DNA from: Deltaproteobacteria bacterium
Lineage (GTDB): Bacteria; Myxococcota_A; Polyangia; DRWM01; JAAZOP01
NCBI GenBank assembly: GCA_016218815.1
Contig: JACRCX010000099.1
Span: forward strand, 1 to 64,000
DNA length: 64,000 nucleotides
Reading direction: 5' to 3'
Shown here in pieces: positions 36,985 to 46,883 of the stretch. The notes beneath the pieces are model-generated. The model was not told where the DNA came from, ran no database searches, and saw only the letters and a program-made list of their open reading frames with translations. A program made the translations under genes and the position numbers. Each line of letters opens with the position of its first letter. Position 1 is the stretch's first letter.

Positions 36985-37422
36985 TCAACGTCCCGGGTCC
37001 TCCAGGCGATCGATCGCCTGACGGATCATGTCGCGTTTCCGCCGAAGCCTCGCCCCCTCAGCCTCGTCCTCCGCCTCCGCTAGTTCCGCCTCCACCCTCG
37101 CCAACGCCTCCACCGCCGCCGCGCGTCCCGATACCGGATCGAGATTCTGCCTCGCTCCCTCCCGCAGGCGCTCCGGGCCCGACGGAGCTGCGGCCGACGC
37201 GCCGGAGTTCTCCGCGTTCGAGGCCACGCCGTCGCGTCCGGCGTCCGACTCGCCGGCGAGAAGCCCCACGACGATCCACACTCCCGCCGCGACGAGGATC
37301 GCGGCCGCCAGGGCGGCGACGAGCCGCGCCTTCGTGCGCCTTTCAACTCCACCCATCCTCGCGTCCTCCGCAAGCGTCCCGCCTGGCATCTGGCCGGCCC
37401 GGATCCGTCCGCCGGCCGTCAT
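36985..37422 (-). CDS. Small membrane protein with coiled coil
   Basis: 145 residues from the ATG overlapping the stop of the giant gene (ATGA), or 123 from the ATG at 37356, which has a better GGAGGACGCGAGG site. One transmembrane segment (LVAALAAAILVAAGVWIVVGLLAG) divides a short basic start from a C-terminal coiled coil (AAVEALARVEAELAEAEDEAEGARLRRKR). Coupling to the giant secreted protein suggests an accessory or anchoring role, but this is inference. Confidence 0.6.
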   Translation of the reverse strand: MTAGGRIRAGQMPGGTLAEDARMGGVERRTKARLVAALAAAILVAAGVWIVVGLLAGESDAGRDGVASNAENSGASAAAPSGPERLREGARQNLDPVSGRAAAVEALARVEAELAEAEDEAEGARLRRKRDMIRQAIDRLEDPGR

Positions 37423-40400
37423 CTGCCGCTTCTCCCGCCGCCGCCCCCGTGCGGCTCGTGGCCGGGAGGAGAACCGCCACCGGCTCCTTCCCCTCCTCCG
37501 GCGCCATGCCCGTGGTCGCCCTCGTCTCCCCCGCGGCCGTCACCGTGGCCGTTGCCGGCGTCGCCGTCATCTCCCTGCCCGTCACCGGGTTCCTCCCCTC
37601 CGTGGCCGCCGGACTCGCCTCCTCCGCAGTGGCCGTCGTCGCCATGGCCGCCAGGGCAACCCTCGTCGTGCTCGCAACAGGAGTGACCCTCGCACTCGCC
37701 ATGGTGGTCGCCCTCACCGTCGTCGTCGTCCTCGCCGTCGTCCTCGCCGTCGCCGTGGCGCAGGATCTCCTCCACTCCCACCACCGTGATCCCGCCGCCG
37801 ACCGTGCGCTGGACCATCATATCCGCGCCGTACCGGCCCGAAACCTCCCACTCCGGCCCGTGCGTCACCGTGATCGCGGTCGGGACGGCGGGCCGGGTAA
37901 TGTCCACGACCTCGAGGGCGGAGTGGCCGTCGGTGATGTACAGGGTGCTGCCGTGAACCGCGGTGTCCTCGATCGCCAGCCCGGCCGTGTGCGACCCCAT
38001 CCGCCTGGCCACTCCGTCGTCGCCTACGGCGTAGATCCAGACCGTCCGATCGGTGTCGGCGATCAACAGGGCGTTGCCCGCCACGGACACGTCCGTCACC
38101 GCCGACACGTCCGGCCCGCTGCTCCTCGACGGCGCGCTGGCCTGCGGCGCGTTCGGCACCTCGTCGCCGGGGACGAGCTGGTCGACCCATGCGACGTTGG
38201 TCGGGTCAGCCGCGTCGACCACGGAAACCCCGAAGATCCCCGTCCCCAGGAACACGACCTTGTCGCGCACGGCCACGGAATCGGGACTGCCCAACACCCA
38301 CTCGGTGTCCAGGATCTGCGGGGCGTTTGGAGTCGTCACGTCGATCGTAACGAGTCCTTGTTCGAAATCGGCCACGTACGCGATGTTGCCGACCACCTCG
38401 ACGTCCACGGCAGCCTGCATGGACAACTCTGCAGCCTTCGTCAGGATGCCGTTGGACCACTGGTAGATGTCCAGGCTGTTCCAGTTCGCGACGTAGATCT
38501 TGTCTCCCGCGGCGTCGAACCGCGTCATGTCCCCGACGCGGAGGTTGTTGTGCTCGCCACGTGGCGTGGCGGAAACCGCGCGGAGCGTGTACGGAACCCC
38601 GCCGGCAGGAGCGACGCCGGGACGTCCCCGGACGACAAGCTGGTACTGCTCGCCGGCCACCAGCCCCAGCGTCACCCGCGACGTCTGCGGCGCCGTCGCG
38701 CCGGAGCTGTTGGGCCGCGAGGTCGATGACGTCGCGGCCAGTTCCAGCAGGTTCGGATCGGCATCCAACACGACCTGGGCCGCCTTGGCCAGCTCCACCT
38801 GCAGATCGCGGCCGAGCAGCGCGAGGAACGGGGGATCGGCGGGCCGCCAGACCCCGTGGAACGGCGCCCCGTCGACTTGCAGCGTGCGAGGCTGGACGCT
38901 GTTCGTCGTCTGCCAGGTCTGCCCGCCGTTCGGCAGGAGGCTTGTGCGAATCGCGCGATCCATGGGGATCGGGCCGTCCTCGTCCTTGCCTCCCAGTACG
39001 TTCGCAAAGCCTGCCTCGTCGGCCACCATCGCTGCTCCGGTGCGTGCGATCCCGCGACCGGCATGCGCGCGAATCAGCGTCCATACCGCAGCGGCCGGGT
39101 CGAAAGCCCACAAGTCGCCCATGATGCCGTACGGGGTTCCGCCGACGACCGTTGATTCGGAACTGCTGGCCGTGGCGATGACGGACTCCGGCCCCTTCTG
39201 GACCCCCGCGGCGCCACCGAACAGGACGATCCTCCCGATCCTGGCGCTGTACGCCACCGCTGCTCCGAACCGCGGTGCCGGCGCGGTGCCGGTGCCGACG
39301 AGCTCGCGGACCGCGGGTACCGTCTGGTCGTAGTCCACCTCGAAGACCCGCACTCCGCCGCCCGCCGTTGCGACCAGGAAGGCGCGGGAGTTCGCAGGAT
39401 CGACCGCCAACTGGCCCAGCGACGCCTCGCGCGGCAGGCTGCCGCTACCCTTCCCGATGGCGCCGCCGGCCGTCGACCACGTCTTCCCCGCCAAGTCGAA
39501 TGCGAGAATCCGGCCCAGGTACCCTCCACCGGCTGTCTGGCCGCCCAAGATCAGCAGGCGGTGTCGCGGCAGATCCACCACGAGGTGCGGTTTCGCGATC
39601 GCCGGTCCTGACGCCGGCGGCGGCTTGGTCGGATCGAGCCCCAGGCTCCCGGGCAGCTCATCCTCCGTAATGGCCGGCGGCTTCCCGACCACAGGATCGA
39701 ACCGCAGCGTCGGATCCCACGACCGCGAGATCCACACGCCGCCCAGCGGCTGTCCGGCCTCGTCGACGCCGCCGACCACGATCTTGACGGTGACGGTCGC
39801 GGCGCCGCCCGAATACCCGAAGTACGTCGCGGCAAGGGCGCCGTCCAGCTCGATCGTGCCGATGGCGAAGTCACGTTGCGGGAAGTTCGCTGCGCCCAAC
39901 TTGTAGGTTGCGGTTTCCTGGATGGCCTCGCCCGACCCGGTCGCGACGCGTGCCGCCTCCATCCGCACATTCGGCGAGTCGCCGCTGTTCGTGACGGCCA
40001 CGCCGGCGCTGATCTTCTTCTTTCCCCCACATCCCCCGGGCCAAGGCTCATCCGGCCCGGCGGTCGGGACGTCCTCCGTCCCGATCGCACGGCAGAGCGG
40101 CTCGTACACGACCAAACCGGCCAGGGTGCCGTCGCTCTCGAACCAGTCCTCGCTCGCCGGGCGGTCGCGATCCCCGCTCGTTCCGTCGAACGGGTCCCCG
40201 TCATGATCCGCGCGCGGATACACCGGCGTGTGGAACTGATGGTCCCAGTAGATCCTCGCGGCGGGACCGGAACCCTCCTCCCGCTTCTCGACGCCGACCC
40301 GCATCGCGGTCGTGAAGCCCTGCATCCAGAACTGATCCCCGAGCGGCGAAGCGAAGGTCGGGTTGGGCTCGACCTGACCCCGGTAACTCCAGTCCAGGCG

Positions 40401-43400
40401 GCGCACCTCCCCGTCGTTGAACGTCATCTTGAGCTCGTCGCAGCCGTCGCCGATCGACATCGGGTTGAGGTCCCACCCCACGACGACGATACGCGGCACC
40501 GGTCCGTCCGGCGTGCTCACCCACCCGTCGCGGTACTCGTGCCGCGGCTGACACGGCTCGGTGATGGTCTGCCTGACCCAGGTGTCGCCGCCGCGGTTGG
40601 CGAAGCGACGGAAGCCGGCGTAGCGCGAGCGGCTCGTGCCCGCCAGAGACTCGCTGCGGCGTGACGTTTCCACGTAGCTGCTTCGGTCGGTGTACCAGTC
40701 CTGGTCGACCGGTCGCCAGCAACGAACAGTTCCATCGGCGTAGCACGAATCCTGGTCCGGCTCGGCGCACGCACATGGCCCGATCGTCGTCGGGATCCCG
40801 CCCAGGCTCATGCCGGCGACCTGCATCTCCAGGACCTGCTGGGGAGAGATGATGAGCTTCTTCACCCCGGCGCATTCGTCCGCGGAACCGCAACCGTGCT
40901 CGCTGTGCTCGCAGAGTTCCGCAAGGTCCGACACGGCCGCCGGCGCCGCGCTCCAGTCGTGCGCCCATCGGATCGGGAGGTCGGTCGCGTGGTCGTACGG
41001 ACGGCCGCGCCGCCAGTCGACGACGTTGACGCCGGTGGATTCGGTGATGTAGGCCACCCACTGATCGTTCGAGTCCCAGATCCCGTCCCATCGCCGTTGC
41101 ACGTCGTGGTCCTGTTCGAGCGTCATGCTGATCGCCGCGGAGCACATGTCCCCGATCCCGTCATGGTCCGCGTCACCCTGCCGCTCGTTCTTGTACCATT
41201 GCAGGTACCCGTCGGCGTACGGCGACCCCACCGCGTCCTCCACGCACTGCCCTGGCAGCGGGTCGACACCCGCTTCGAGGCCGTCGCAGATGTCGCAGTA
41301 GAGCTGCGTGCTCAGCGAGTTCAGCTCGTCGTCCAGGGGGAAATCGGTGTGCTTGTTCTCCGTCCAGCACAGACCGGTTGTTCTACTGCCCAGCTCGTAC
41401 GGCGGGAGTTGGTCGCCGCCCATCACGAAGTAGCTCAGCGGATCAATGTCCTCGCGCTGCTGTTCCGCAGCGGTGGCCTCCGGACCGTGCAGGCGCGTGA
41501 AGCGGATGCAGTTGTCCACGTGGCAGACGTCCGGGTTCATGCTGGTCCGGAAGGCGTCCTTCCGGTAGGCGAGCGCCTCGTAGATCATCGCCCACCCGTC
41601 CGGCATCGCGTCCAGCAGCTCGTGCGTCACCTCCTCGCCGTCTTCCCAGTCGTGCGCATACAGCCAGTCGCGCACGTAGGCGGGCATCCAGTAGGCCTCG
41701 TCGTCGAGCCAGTCCACGGCGGTGTCCGCCGAGTACACGAAGTCGCTCCGCAACGCGTGGCCCGAGGTTCCCGGCGCGACATCCGCGGGCATGAGATCCC
41801 CCGACTCGTCCGCGTAGTAGTATCGCCACGCATCCGCGAGATTCCTCACGCAGCCCTCGTAGCCGAAGCCGATCTCGTCCGACGGCGAATGACCCGGACG
41901 TCGGTCCGGCTGCGTCCACGTGTACCCGCCCTCCCCCGGGTGGCGCCACGCGGTCAGGTCGTACCACCGGATCTCCTCGACCAACTCGCACCCCGGCGTG
42001 GTCGGATCGCACGACTGGTAGTGGCGCTGGTAGGCGCTCGAGAGGTAGTGGGCGTTGACGGTGTCCGTGCGGCAGAACGCGTCGACCGGCTTGAGGTACC
42101 CCATGCCCGGCGCTGCCGGCCCCAGGTAGGCCGGATCCGGCAGCCAGCCGGAGTAGTCGTTGGGCACCGGGACGAAGTTGTACAGGTCGCACTTCCCATC
42201 GTCGTCCTTGTTCTCGGACATGGTCCACAGGAACTCCGCGCACTCGCCGATGGGCGTACGCGTCGGATCCCTCGGTACCGACTCCCGATCCTGCTCGTCG
42301 AGCGCCCAGTAGTCCGCCGGGTGACCGTACTCCAGTACGCCGGTCGTCGTCCCGTCGCCGTCGATGTCGATGTCGCACGAGTCGCCGACCCCGTCCCCGT
42401 CGAGGTCGAACTGGTCGTCGACCCCGTCGCCGTTCAGGTCGGCAACCGCCGGGTTGTACGCCGATGGCTTGTCCGTCCGGACGCAGTTGTCGTCGCAGCG
42501 CCTCCCGAGGGGCAGGAAGTCGGCGCTGTAAGCGCCGCCGCTGTCCGGCGTCGCCACGCAAGGCGCCCAGAAGCCGTCGCCCAGGCCCCAGCTGCCGTCG
42601 CCGTCCTCGAGGACGTGGTCGCCGTCGAAGTCTCGATCGCACTTGTCTCCGAACCCGTCCGCGTCGAAGTCCTTCTGCTGGAAAGAAGAGTCGTAGTCCA
42701 CGGTCGGATCGTTGTTCGGCGTCAGCACGCAGTTGTCGGCATCGTCCGTGAGCCCATCGCCGTCGATGTCGATCCAATCCCAAGTGACTTCCCATGGGTT
42801 CGTGACTTCTTGCAGGAGCCGGCCTTCGCCTGAGCCGTTCGGCCCGCCGTACAGGCAAAGCTTCCCGTCCAAGCAGAGGTGGAGGTACGGAGAGACGTAC
42901 ACGGAAGGCATCCGCGCCAGGTATGGCGCAGCAGCCCGATCCAACCCGTCCGCGACGCCCTTCCTTCCCCACACGCAGTGGAAGGCGCCCATGTACGAGA
43001 AGTGCTCGAACAGGATGGCGACGAGAGTCGTGTCCGCGGTCGAGTCTTCCGGCCGCTGTGAGGCGCACTCCCCGCGCGCGGCGTCCAGGCGCGTGTAGGA
43101 ACCCGGGTCCCCGCTCATGCCCCGGTCGCCGCTGAACTCCAGGCCGAACCACTCCCGGGCCAGGGACGTCTTCGGCAGCCACTTCTCCTGCGGCCGGCTG
43201 CCTGCCTCTTCCTGCGCCTGGGTTCCGACGAAGTACTCGTCCGCGATCCACTGCCAGGGATCCCAGTGCTTCGAGCAGAACTTCCGCTCGCTGACGGCCC
43301 CGGATGCCGTCCACCCCACTCCGTCCGTGCACCGGAAGCCGTGCCGCCAGTCGCAGTCGGAGGGCCCGGCGCATTCGCGCCGGCAGATACCCATCGTGAG

Positions 43401-45431
43401 GTCGCACACGCCGCTCTCCAGTCCGTGGGCGTCGGAGTAGAAGGCGTCGGCGCAGGTCACCGACGCCTCCCCGCAGTTGCCCTTCTTCAAGTACGCGCGC
43501 TCGCGATCGAGCAGCTCTTGCGGGACGTCGTACGAGAGGTAGCGACCGATGAACTGCCGCAGCGCGGCGTACCGTTGCTCGAAGGTGCGCGCCGGCGTCC
43601 CCGGCCTGTCGTAGAAAACCTTGATCCAGTCGCGCACCGCCTCTACCGAAAACCGGGCGTTCGTGGCGCCCAGACGATTCTCCTCCGTATCGAAGTACAG
43701 GGCATCGTCCCACGACGGCGGGCCCCAGTCGGCCGCAAGGGCGTCCCAGCTTCGGTATCCGTAGGGCTTCCACACGTCCAAAGGCACGAAGAAGAAGGCA
43801 TCGGCGTCGTACGGCCGGCTGTGGCCCAGGAACCACATGTTCCCTTCTCCCCGGGTGACGGCGACCGGAACCGTGTCGGCTCCGCCGACAGTCGTCACGT
43901 TGTTGTACGCGCGCACGGAGTGGGCAAACGAGTCGCCGACGGCGTGCGCCCCTTGCCCGATCAAGAACAGCCGTGGATCGACCCTCGTGCTCACGCCACT
44001 GCCGGCGCCCGCTTGATCGACCAGCTCGGCGGCATAGACCCAGGTCATGAAGTTCGGCCCGAAGCACGGGAAGAAGGCAAGAGCGACGGCCGTTCGCGCT
44101 CCCTCGATGGCGGGGTGCCCCGGCAGATCCTCCGCCTGAGCGGCACCCTGGAGGGCCTCGTTGCAGGTGAGATCGCCTGGGCTATTGAGGACCGCAACCC
44201 ACGACGCGACAACCAATCCCGCTTTCCAGTTCTCACGCAGCGCCTCATCCGCCGTCCGGAAGTTACGGACGAGGAGCTGGTAAGGCCTGGTCGAGTACGG
44301 CCCGCCCGGCGCGACGACGGCGTCCTGCGCCTGCAGGAAACGATCGACGAGGAAACTGCCCGTCATCGCAAGGACGGCCTGGATCCGTTCGGGCAGGCCC
44401 TCGACGGGGTAGACTTCGACCGGGCTGCCGTCGGCGTCGACCGTCCTGGCCCACGGGACCTCATAGAGTCGATCGTTGGCTTCGTAGATTGCGGTTCTAC
44501 CGAGCCCGTGCTGCGCTGGAAACTGATAGCCGAAGTCGAGCGCGTTCTCCCAGGCGGGATGGCCGGCACGCCAACTCGCCAGCCCGTCACCCAGGTTCGC
44601 GGCCTCGAGTCCGGTGAGCTCCCGCATGTCATTGAATCGGACTCCCACCAGAAGATCCCAGAACTGCCATTGGACGTCGCTCTCGCCGATGCGCTCGCAG
44701 AGGCCGTCCGGCCAGACTGCGCAGGTGTACCGGCTACCGCAACCGCCTTCTCCGCCGATCGGGACGGGTCCCCCGAAACACTCGGCGATTCCTTCAGGGG
44801 GCGCCGCATCCAAGCAAATCCAGAACGACGGCCGCGCAGCTGGATCGTTGCAGCCCGAAGAGCATCCGGACAGGAATGTGGCTTCGTCGACCCCGTCCGG
44901 GAGCATCATCCCTGCCGCCCACCAGCGCATGCAGGCGCGCGGGCAGATCTCCGAACGGTCCCATTCGGTTTCCTCGTCGATGCCTGCCGGTCCGCCTCCT
45001 TCCGTGCCGGACGACGGCCTGCAGGCGGTCCACGGCTCGAAGTCGAGGCCGCACGAACCGGAACCGACCTCCTCGGGTTCGGAGCAGATCAAATTCGCAG
45101 CGCGGTAGATGGTGCTCTCGTGCACCGCCGGAAGATGCGGCGGCGCCAGGTTGTCGGCGAGAACGCTCCACACGGCCGAAGTGAAGGTGACCGGGAGCAT
45201 GACGAGCTCCCAGGGTGCCCGCTCGAAGTCGTAGAAGACGAAATACGCACGCGCCGGCGTGGGTTGCAGGGCGAGCGCCAAGCCCAAGGCGACAGCGACG
45301 AACCTCGCCGCCAAGCCCTTGGCCGACGGTCGGCAAGACCCACGCCCCGGCCGGGCAGCACCACTGCGCCGCTCGCTGCCGCGCCCTCCCGCGGCATCGG
45401 CCCCGTTCGACCGCGACTCGGTTGCCACCAT
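37419..45431 (-). CDS. Giant secreted multidomain protein (2670 residues)
   Basis: ATG follows GGAAGGAGGCACGGTC. A long basic start leads to a signal peptide (core about residues 43-58, probable cleavage ARA-Y near 62). Then: a phospholipase C/nuclease-like helical region with IGQGAHAVGDSFAHS (HAVGDSFAH at 496-504, an H-x3-D-x3-H metal-like motif); TSP3-type calcium repeats at about 880-1025 (DGDGLTDDADNC, DLNGDGVDDQFDLDGDG); a long Cys/Trp-rich central part; Kelch-like blades (about 1945-2165, LLILGGQTAGG, RIVLFGGAAG); LVIVD-type propeller repeats (about 2300-2545, ALEVVDITRP); and a tail of about 110 residues rich in Gly, His, Asp and Glu that could bind metal. It is probably cell-surface or released. 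The family is not known to me as a whole. Confidence 0.7.
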   Translation of the reverse strand: MVATESRSNGADAAGGRGSERRSGAARPGRGSCRPSAKGLAARFVAVALGLALALQPTPARAYFVFYDFERAPWELVMLPVTFTSAVWSVLADNLAPPHLPAVHESTIYRAANLICSEPEEVGSGSCGLDFEPWTACRPSSGTEGGGPAGIDEETEWDRSEICPRACMRWWAAGMMLPDGVDEATFLSGCSSGCNDPAARPSFWICLDAAPPEGIAECFGGPVPIGGEGGCGSRYTCAVWPDGLCERIGESDVQWQFWDLLVGVRFNDMRELTGLEAANLGDGLASWRAGHPAWENALDFGYQFPAQHGLGRTAIYEANDRLYEVPWARTVDADGSPVEVYPVEGLPERIQAVLAMTGSFLVDRFLQAQDAVVAPGGPYSTRPYQLLVRNFRTADEALRENWKAGLVVASWVAVLNSPGDLTCNEALQGAAQAEDLPGHPAIEGARTAVALAFFPCFGPNFMTWVYAAELVDQAGAGSGVSTRVDPRLFLIGQGAHAVGDSFAHSVRAYNNVTTVGGADTVPVAVTRGEGNMWFLGHSRPYDADAFFFVPLDVWKPYGYRSWDALAADWGPPSWDDALYFDTEENRLGATNARFSVEAVRDWIKVFYDRPGTPARTFEQRYAALRQFIGRYLSYDVPQELLDRERAYLKKGNCGEASVTCADAFYSDAHGLESGVCDLTMGICRRECAGPSDCDWRHGFRCTDGVGWTASGAVSERKFCSKHWDPWQWIADEYFVGTQAQEEAGSRPQEKWLPKTSLAREWFGLEFSGDRGMSGDPGSYTRLDAARGECASQRPEDSTADTTLVAILFEHFSYMGAFHCVWGRKGVADGLDRAAAPYLARMPSVYVSPYLHLCLDGKLCLYGGPNGSGEGRLLQEVTNPWEVTWDWIDIDGDGLTDDADNCVLTPNNDPTVDYDSSFQQKDFDADGFGDKCDRDFDGDHVLEDGDGSWGLGDGFWAPCVATPDSGGAYSADFLPLGRRCDDNCVRTDKPSAYNPAVADLNGDGVDDQFDLDGDGVGDSCDIDIDGDGTTTGVLEYGHPADYWALDEQDRESVPRDPTRTPIGECAEFLWTMSENKDDDGKCDLYNFVPVPNDYSGWLPDPAYLGPAAPGMGYLKPVDAFCRTDTVNAHYLSSAYQRHYQSCDPTTPGCELVEEIRWYDLTAWRHPGEGGYTWTQPDRRPGHSPSDEIGFGYEGCVRNLADAWRYYYADESGDLMPADVAPGTSGHALRSDFVYSADTAVDWLDDEAYWMPAYVRDWLYAHDWEDGEEVTHELLDAMPDGWAMIYEALAYRKDAFRTSMNPDVCHVDNCIRFTRLHGPEATAAEQQREDIDPLSYFVMGGDQLPPYELGSRTTGLCWTENKHTDFPLDDELNSLSTQLYCDICDGLEAGVDPLPGQCVEDAVGSPYADGYLQWYKNERQGDADHDGIGDMCSAAISMTLEQDHDVQRRWDGIWDSNDQWVAYITESTGVNVVDWRRGRPYDHATDLPIRWAHDWSAAPAAVSDLAELCEHSEHGCGSADECAGVKKLIISPQQVLEMQVAGMSLGGIPTTIGPCACAEPDQDSCYADGTVRCWRPVDQDWYTDRSSYVETSRRSESLAGTSRSRYAGFRRFANRGGDTWVRQTITEPCQPRHEYRDGWVSTPDGPVPRIVVVGWDLNPMSIGDGCDELKMTFNDGEVRRLDWSYRGQVEPNPTFASPLGDQFWMQGFTTAMRVGVEKREEGSGPAARIYWDHQFHTPVYPRADHDGDPFDGTSGDRDRPASEDWFESDGTLAGLVVYEPLCRAIGTEDVPTAGPDEPWPGGCGGKKKISAGVAVTNSGDSPNVRMEAARVATGSGEAIQETATYKLGAANFPQRDFAIGTIELDGALAATYFGYSGGAATVTVKIVVGGVDEAGQPLGGVWISRSWDPTLRFDPVVGKPPAITEDELPGSLGLDPTKPPPASGPAIAKPHLVVDLPRHRLLILGGQTAGGGYLGRILAFDLAGKTWSTAGGAIGKGSGSLPREASLGQLAVDPANSRAFLVATAGGGVRVFEVDYDQTVPAVRELVGTGTAPAPRFGAAVAYSARIGRIVLFGGAAGVQKGPESVIATASSSESTVVGGTPYGIMGDLWAFDPAAAVWTLIRAHAGRGIARTGAAMVADEAGFANVLGGKDEDGPIPMDRAIRTSLLPNGGQTWQTTNSVQPRTLQVDGAPFHGVWRPADPPFLALLGRDLQVELAKAAQVVLDADPNLLELAATSSTSRPNSSGATAPQTSRVTLGLVAGEQYQLVVRGRPGVAPAGGVPYTLRAVSATPRGEHNNLRVGDMTRFDAAGDKIYVANWNSLDIYQWSNGILTKAAELSMQAAVDVEVVGNIAYVADFEQGLVTIDVTTPNAPQILDTEWVLGSPDSVAVRDKVVFLGTGIFGVSVVDAADPTNVAWVDQLVPGDEVPNAPQASAPSRSSGPDVSAVTDVSVAGNALLIADTDRTVWIYAVGDDGVARRMGSHTAGLAIEDTAVHGSTLYITDGHSALEVVDITRPAVPTAITVTHGPEWEVSGRYGADMMVQRTVGGGITVVGVEEILRHGDGEDDGEDDDDGEGDHHGECEGHSCCEHDEGCPGGHGDDGHCGGGESGGHGGEEPGDGQGDDGDAGNGHGDGRGGDEGDHGHGAGGGEGAGGGSPPGHEPHGGGGGRSGR

Positions 45432-45627
45432 GACCGTGCCTCCTTCCGTGGACGTGCGACTGACTCGGACCCGGGTAGCGAGAATCGCGCCGGCCACAAC
45501 CGTGCGGAATCACGATGTGCGTCCGGGTCCTACTGCGGCGCGGCGCCGCACCAGTTGCACGCGTGATCGGTGGCCGGGGTTGCCCGGCCATCAACCAGTT
45601 CGCCCGCTCGTGGCTGGTCCGCCCAAC

Positions 45628-45670
45628 GTGCGGCAGGACGCCGCATGCGGCGTCGGCGGTCCTGCCGCAC
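45628..45670. other. Nested inverted repeat upstream of the giant gene
   Basis: A perfect 12-bp stem (GTGCGGCAGGAC with GTCCTGCCGCAC) encloses a 14-bp palindrome (CGCCGCATGCGGCG). It lies in the roughly 270-base gap between the sigma-54 activator end and the giant gene start, so it may be a regulator site or a terminator for the former. Confidence 0.5.
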
Positions 45671-45700
45671 CCCGGGGCAATCGTCCTGTTCCCGGAAGTC

Positions 45701-46693
45701 CTACTCCCGGTCCGGCTTGCGCGGGAGATCCGCGAGGCCCAGGCGCTTGAGGCGACGCTGCACCGTTCGCCGGTCGATGCCTTCCTTGCGGGCCGTTGCC
45801 GAGCGGTTGCCGCCGGCCGCCAGCACAGCGGCCACGAAGTCGTGGTTCCTCCGTTCGACCTCAAGCGACGCGCCCTCCGAGGTCGCACGTCCCGGCGCCC
45901 CGCGCGCCTCGCCGCCGAACCGCAGATCCGCCGCCTCAATCCGCTCGCTCCGCGCGAGGGCAACCGCCGCGTGGATGCAGTTGCGCAACTCGCGCACGTT
46001 GCCCGGCCAGTCGTGGCCGAGCAACGCGGGATAGGCCCCCGGCGACAGCCGGAGGTTCGCCCGTCCCGCCGCCGCCGCGAACTCAGAGGTGAAGTGCTGC
46101 GCGAGCAGCAGGACGTCGTCGCCCCGCCGCCGCAACGGCGGCATCTTCACGTGCACGACTGCGAGTCGGTAGTACAGATCCTCGCGGAATCGGCCGGTGC
46201 GCAGCCCGGCGGCGACATCGGCATTCGTCGCCGCAACCACGCGGACGTCGACGGCGATCTCCCTCGTGTTGCCCAGTCGCTGGACTCGACGCTCGCCGAT
46301 CGCGCCCAGCAACTTGGTCTGCAACTCCACCGGCAGCTCGCCGATCTCGTTGAGCAGGATCGTTCCTCCGCCCGCCGCCTCGAAGCAGCCGATCCGTCGC
46401 GCAACGGCGCCCGTGAATGCCCCGGACTCGTGCCCGAACAGGTCGTCCTCCAGCAACGTCCCCGCCCGAGCCGAACAGTCCACCACCACCAGAGGCCCGT
46501 CCCGCCGCCGGCTACGAGCGTGCAGCGTCCGTACGAACAGGTCCTTCCCGGTCCCCGTTTCGCCCGACACCAGCACGTCCACGTCCGCTGCCGCCAACCG
46601 CTCGAGCAGGTCCCAGATCGCCTTCATCTCGGTGCTTGTCCCCAGCATCGCCCCGACACCCACCCGCAGATCCGCATCAACAACCGGAGCCAT
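45701..46693 (-). CDS. Sigma-54-dependent activator lacking a sensor domain
   Basis: 330 residues: AAA+ central domain from about residue 14 and a Fis-type HTH at the end (ARKEGIDRRTVQRRLKRLGL). Walker A GETGTGKD, sigma-54 contact loop HESGAFTGA, arginine finger region FREDLYYRL and DWPGNVREL are present. The Walker B region reads ILLNEIGE, with Asn where Asp is usual. There is no receiver, GAF or PAS domain, so control must come from partners or abundance. ATG follows GGGAGGTGCGTG. It lies between the YGVP lipoprotein and the giant gene, which is a possible target; no clear -24/-12 site was found there. Confidence 0.8.
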   Translation of the reverse strand: MAPVVDADLRVGVGAMLGTSTEMKAIWDLLERLAAADVDVLVSGETGTGKDLFVRTLHARSRRRDGPLVVVDCSARAGTLLEDDLFGHESGAFTGAVARRIGCFEAAGGGTILLNEIGELPVELQTKLLGAIGERRVQRLGNTREIAVDVRVVAATNADVAAGLRTGRFREDLYYRLAVVHVKMPPLRRRGDDVLLLAQHFTSEFAAAAGRANLRLSPGAYPALLGHDWPGNVRELRNCIHAAVALARSERIEAADLRFGGEARGAPGRATSEGASLEVERRNHDFVAAVLAAGGNRSATARKEGIDRRTVQRRLKRLGLADLPRKPDRE

Positions 46694-46778
46694 CACGCAC
46701 CTCCCGGCGAAGGTCCTCCCTTCGGCCACCGGTTTCCGGACGAAAGGGCGTACGCGGATCCGCTACGGCACGAAGCGT

Positions 46779-46815
<37 letters not shown>

Positions 46816-46883
46816 TCATCGCACCCCTCCGCTGCGAAGCCTCCCGATCGAATTCGCGGCGGCGCGGGACTCGCCCGGGTCGC

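Noticed and set aside
36978-38729. Plus-strand frame of 583 codons over the 3' end of the giant gene
   Set aside because: Antisense to Kelch/LVIVD repeats and Pro/Arg-rich; it has no start signal or domain.
45431-45700. Sigma-54 promoter (-24/-12) before the giant gene
   Set aside because: I found no TGGCAC-N5-TTGC pattern in this gap, so control by the neighbouring activator is not supported by sequence.
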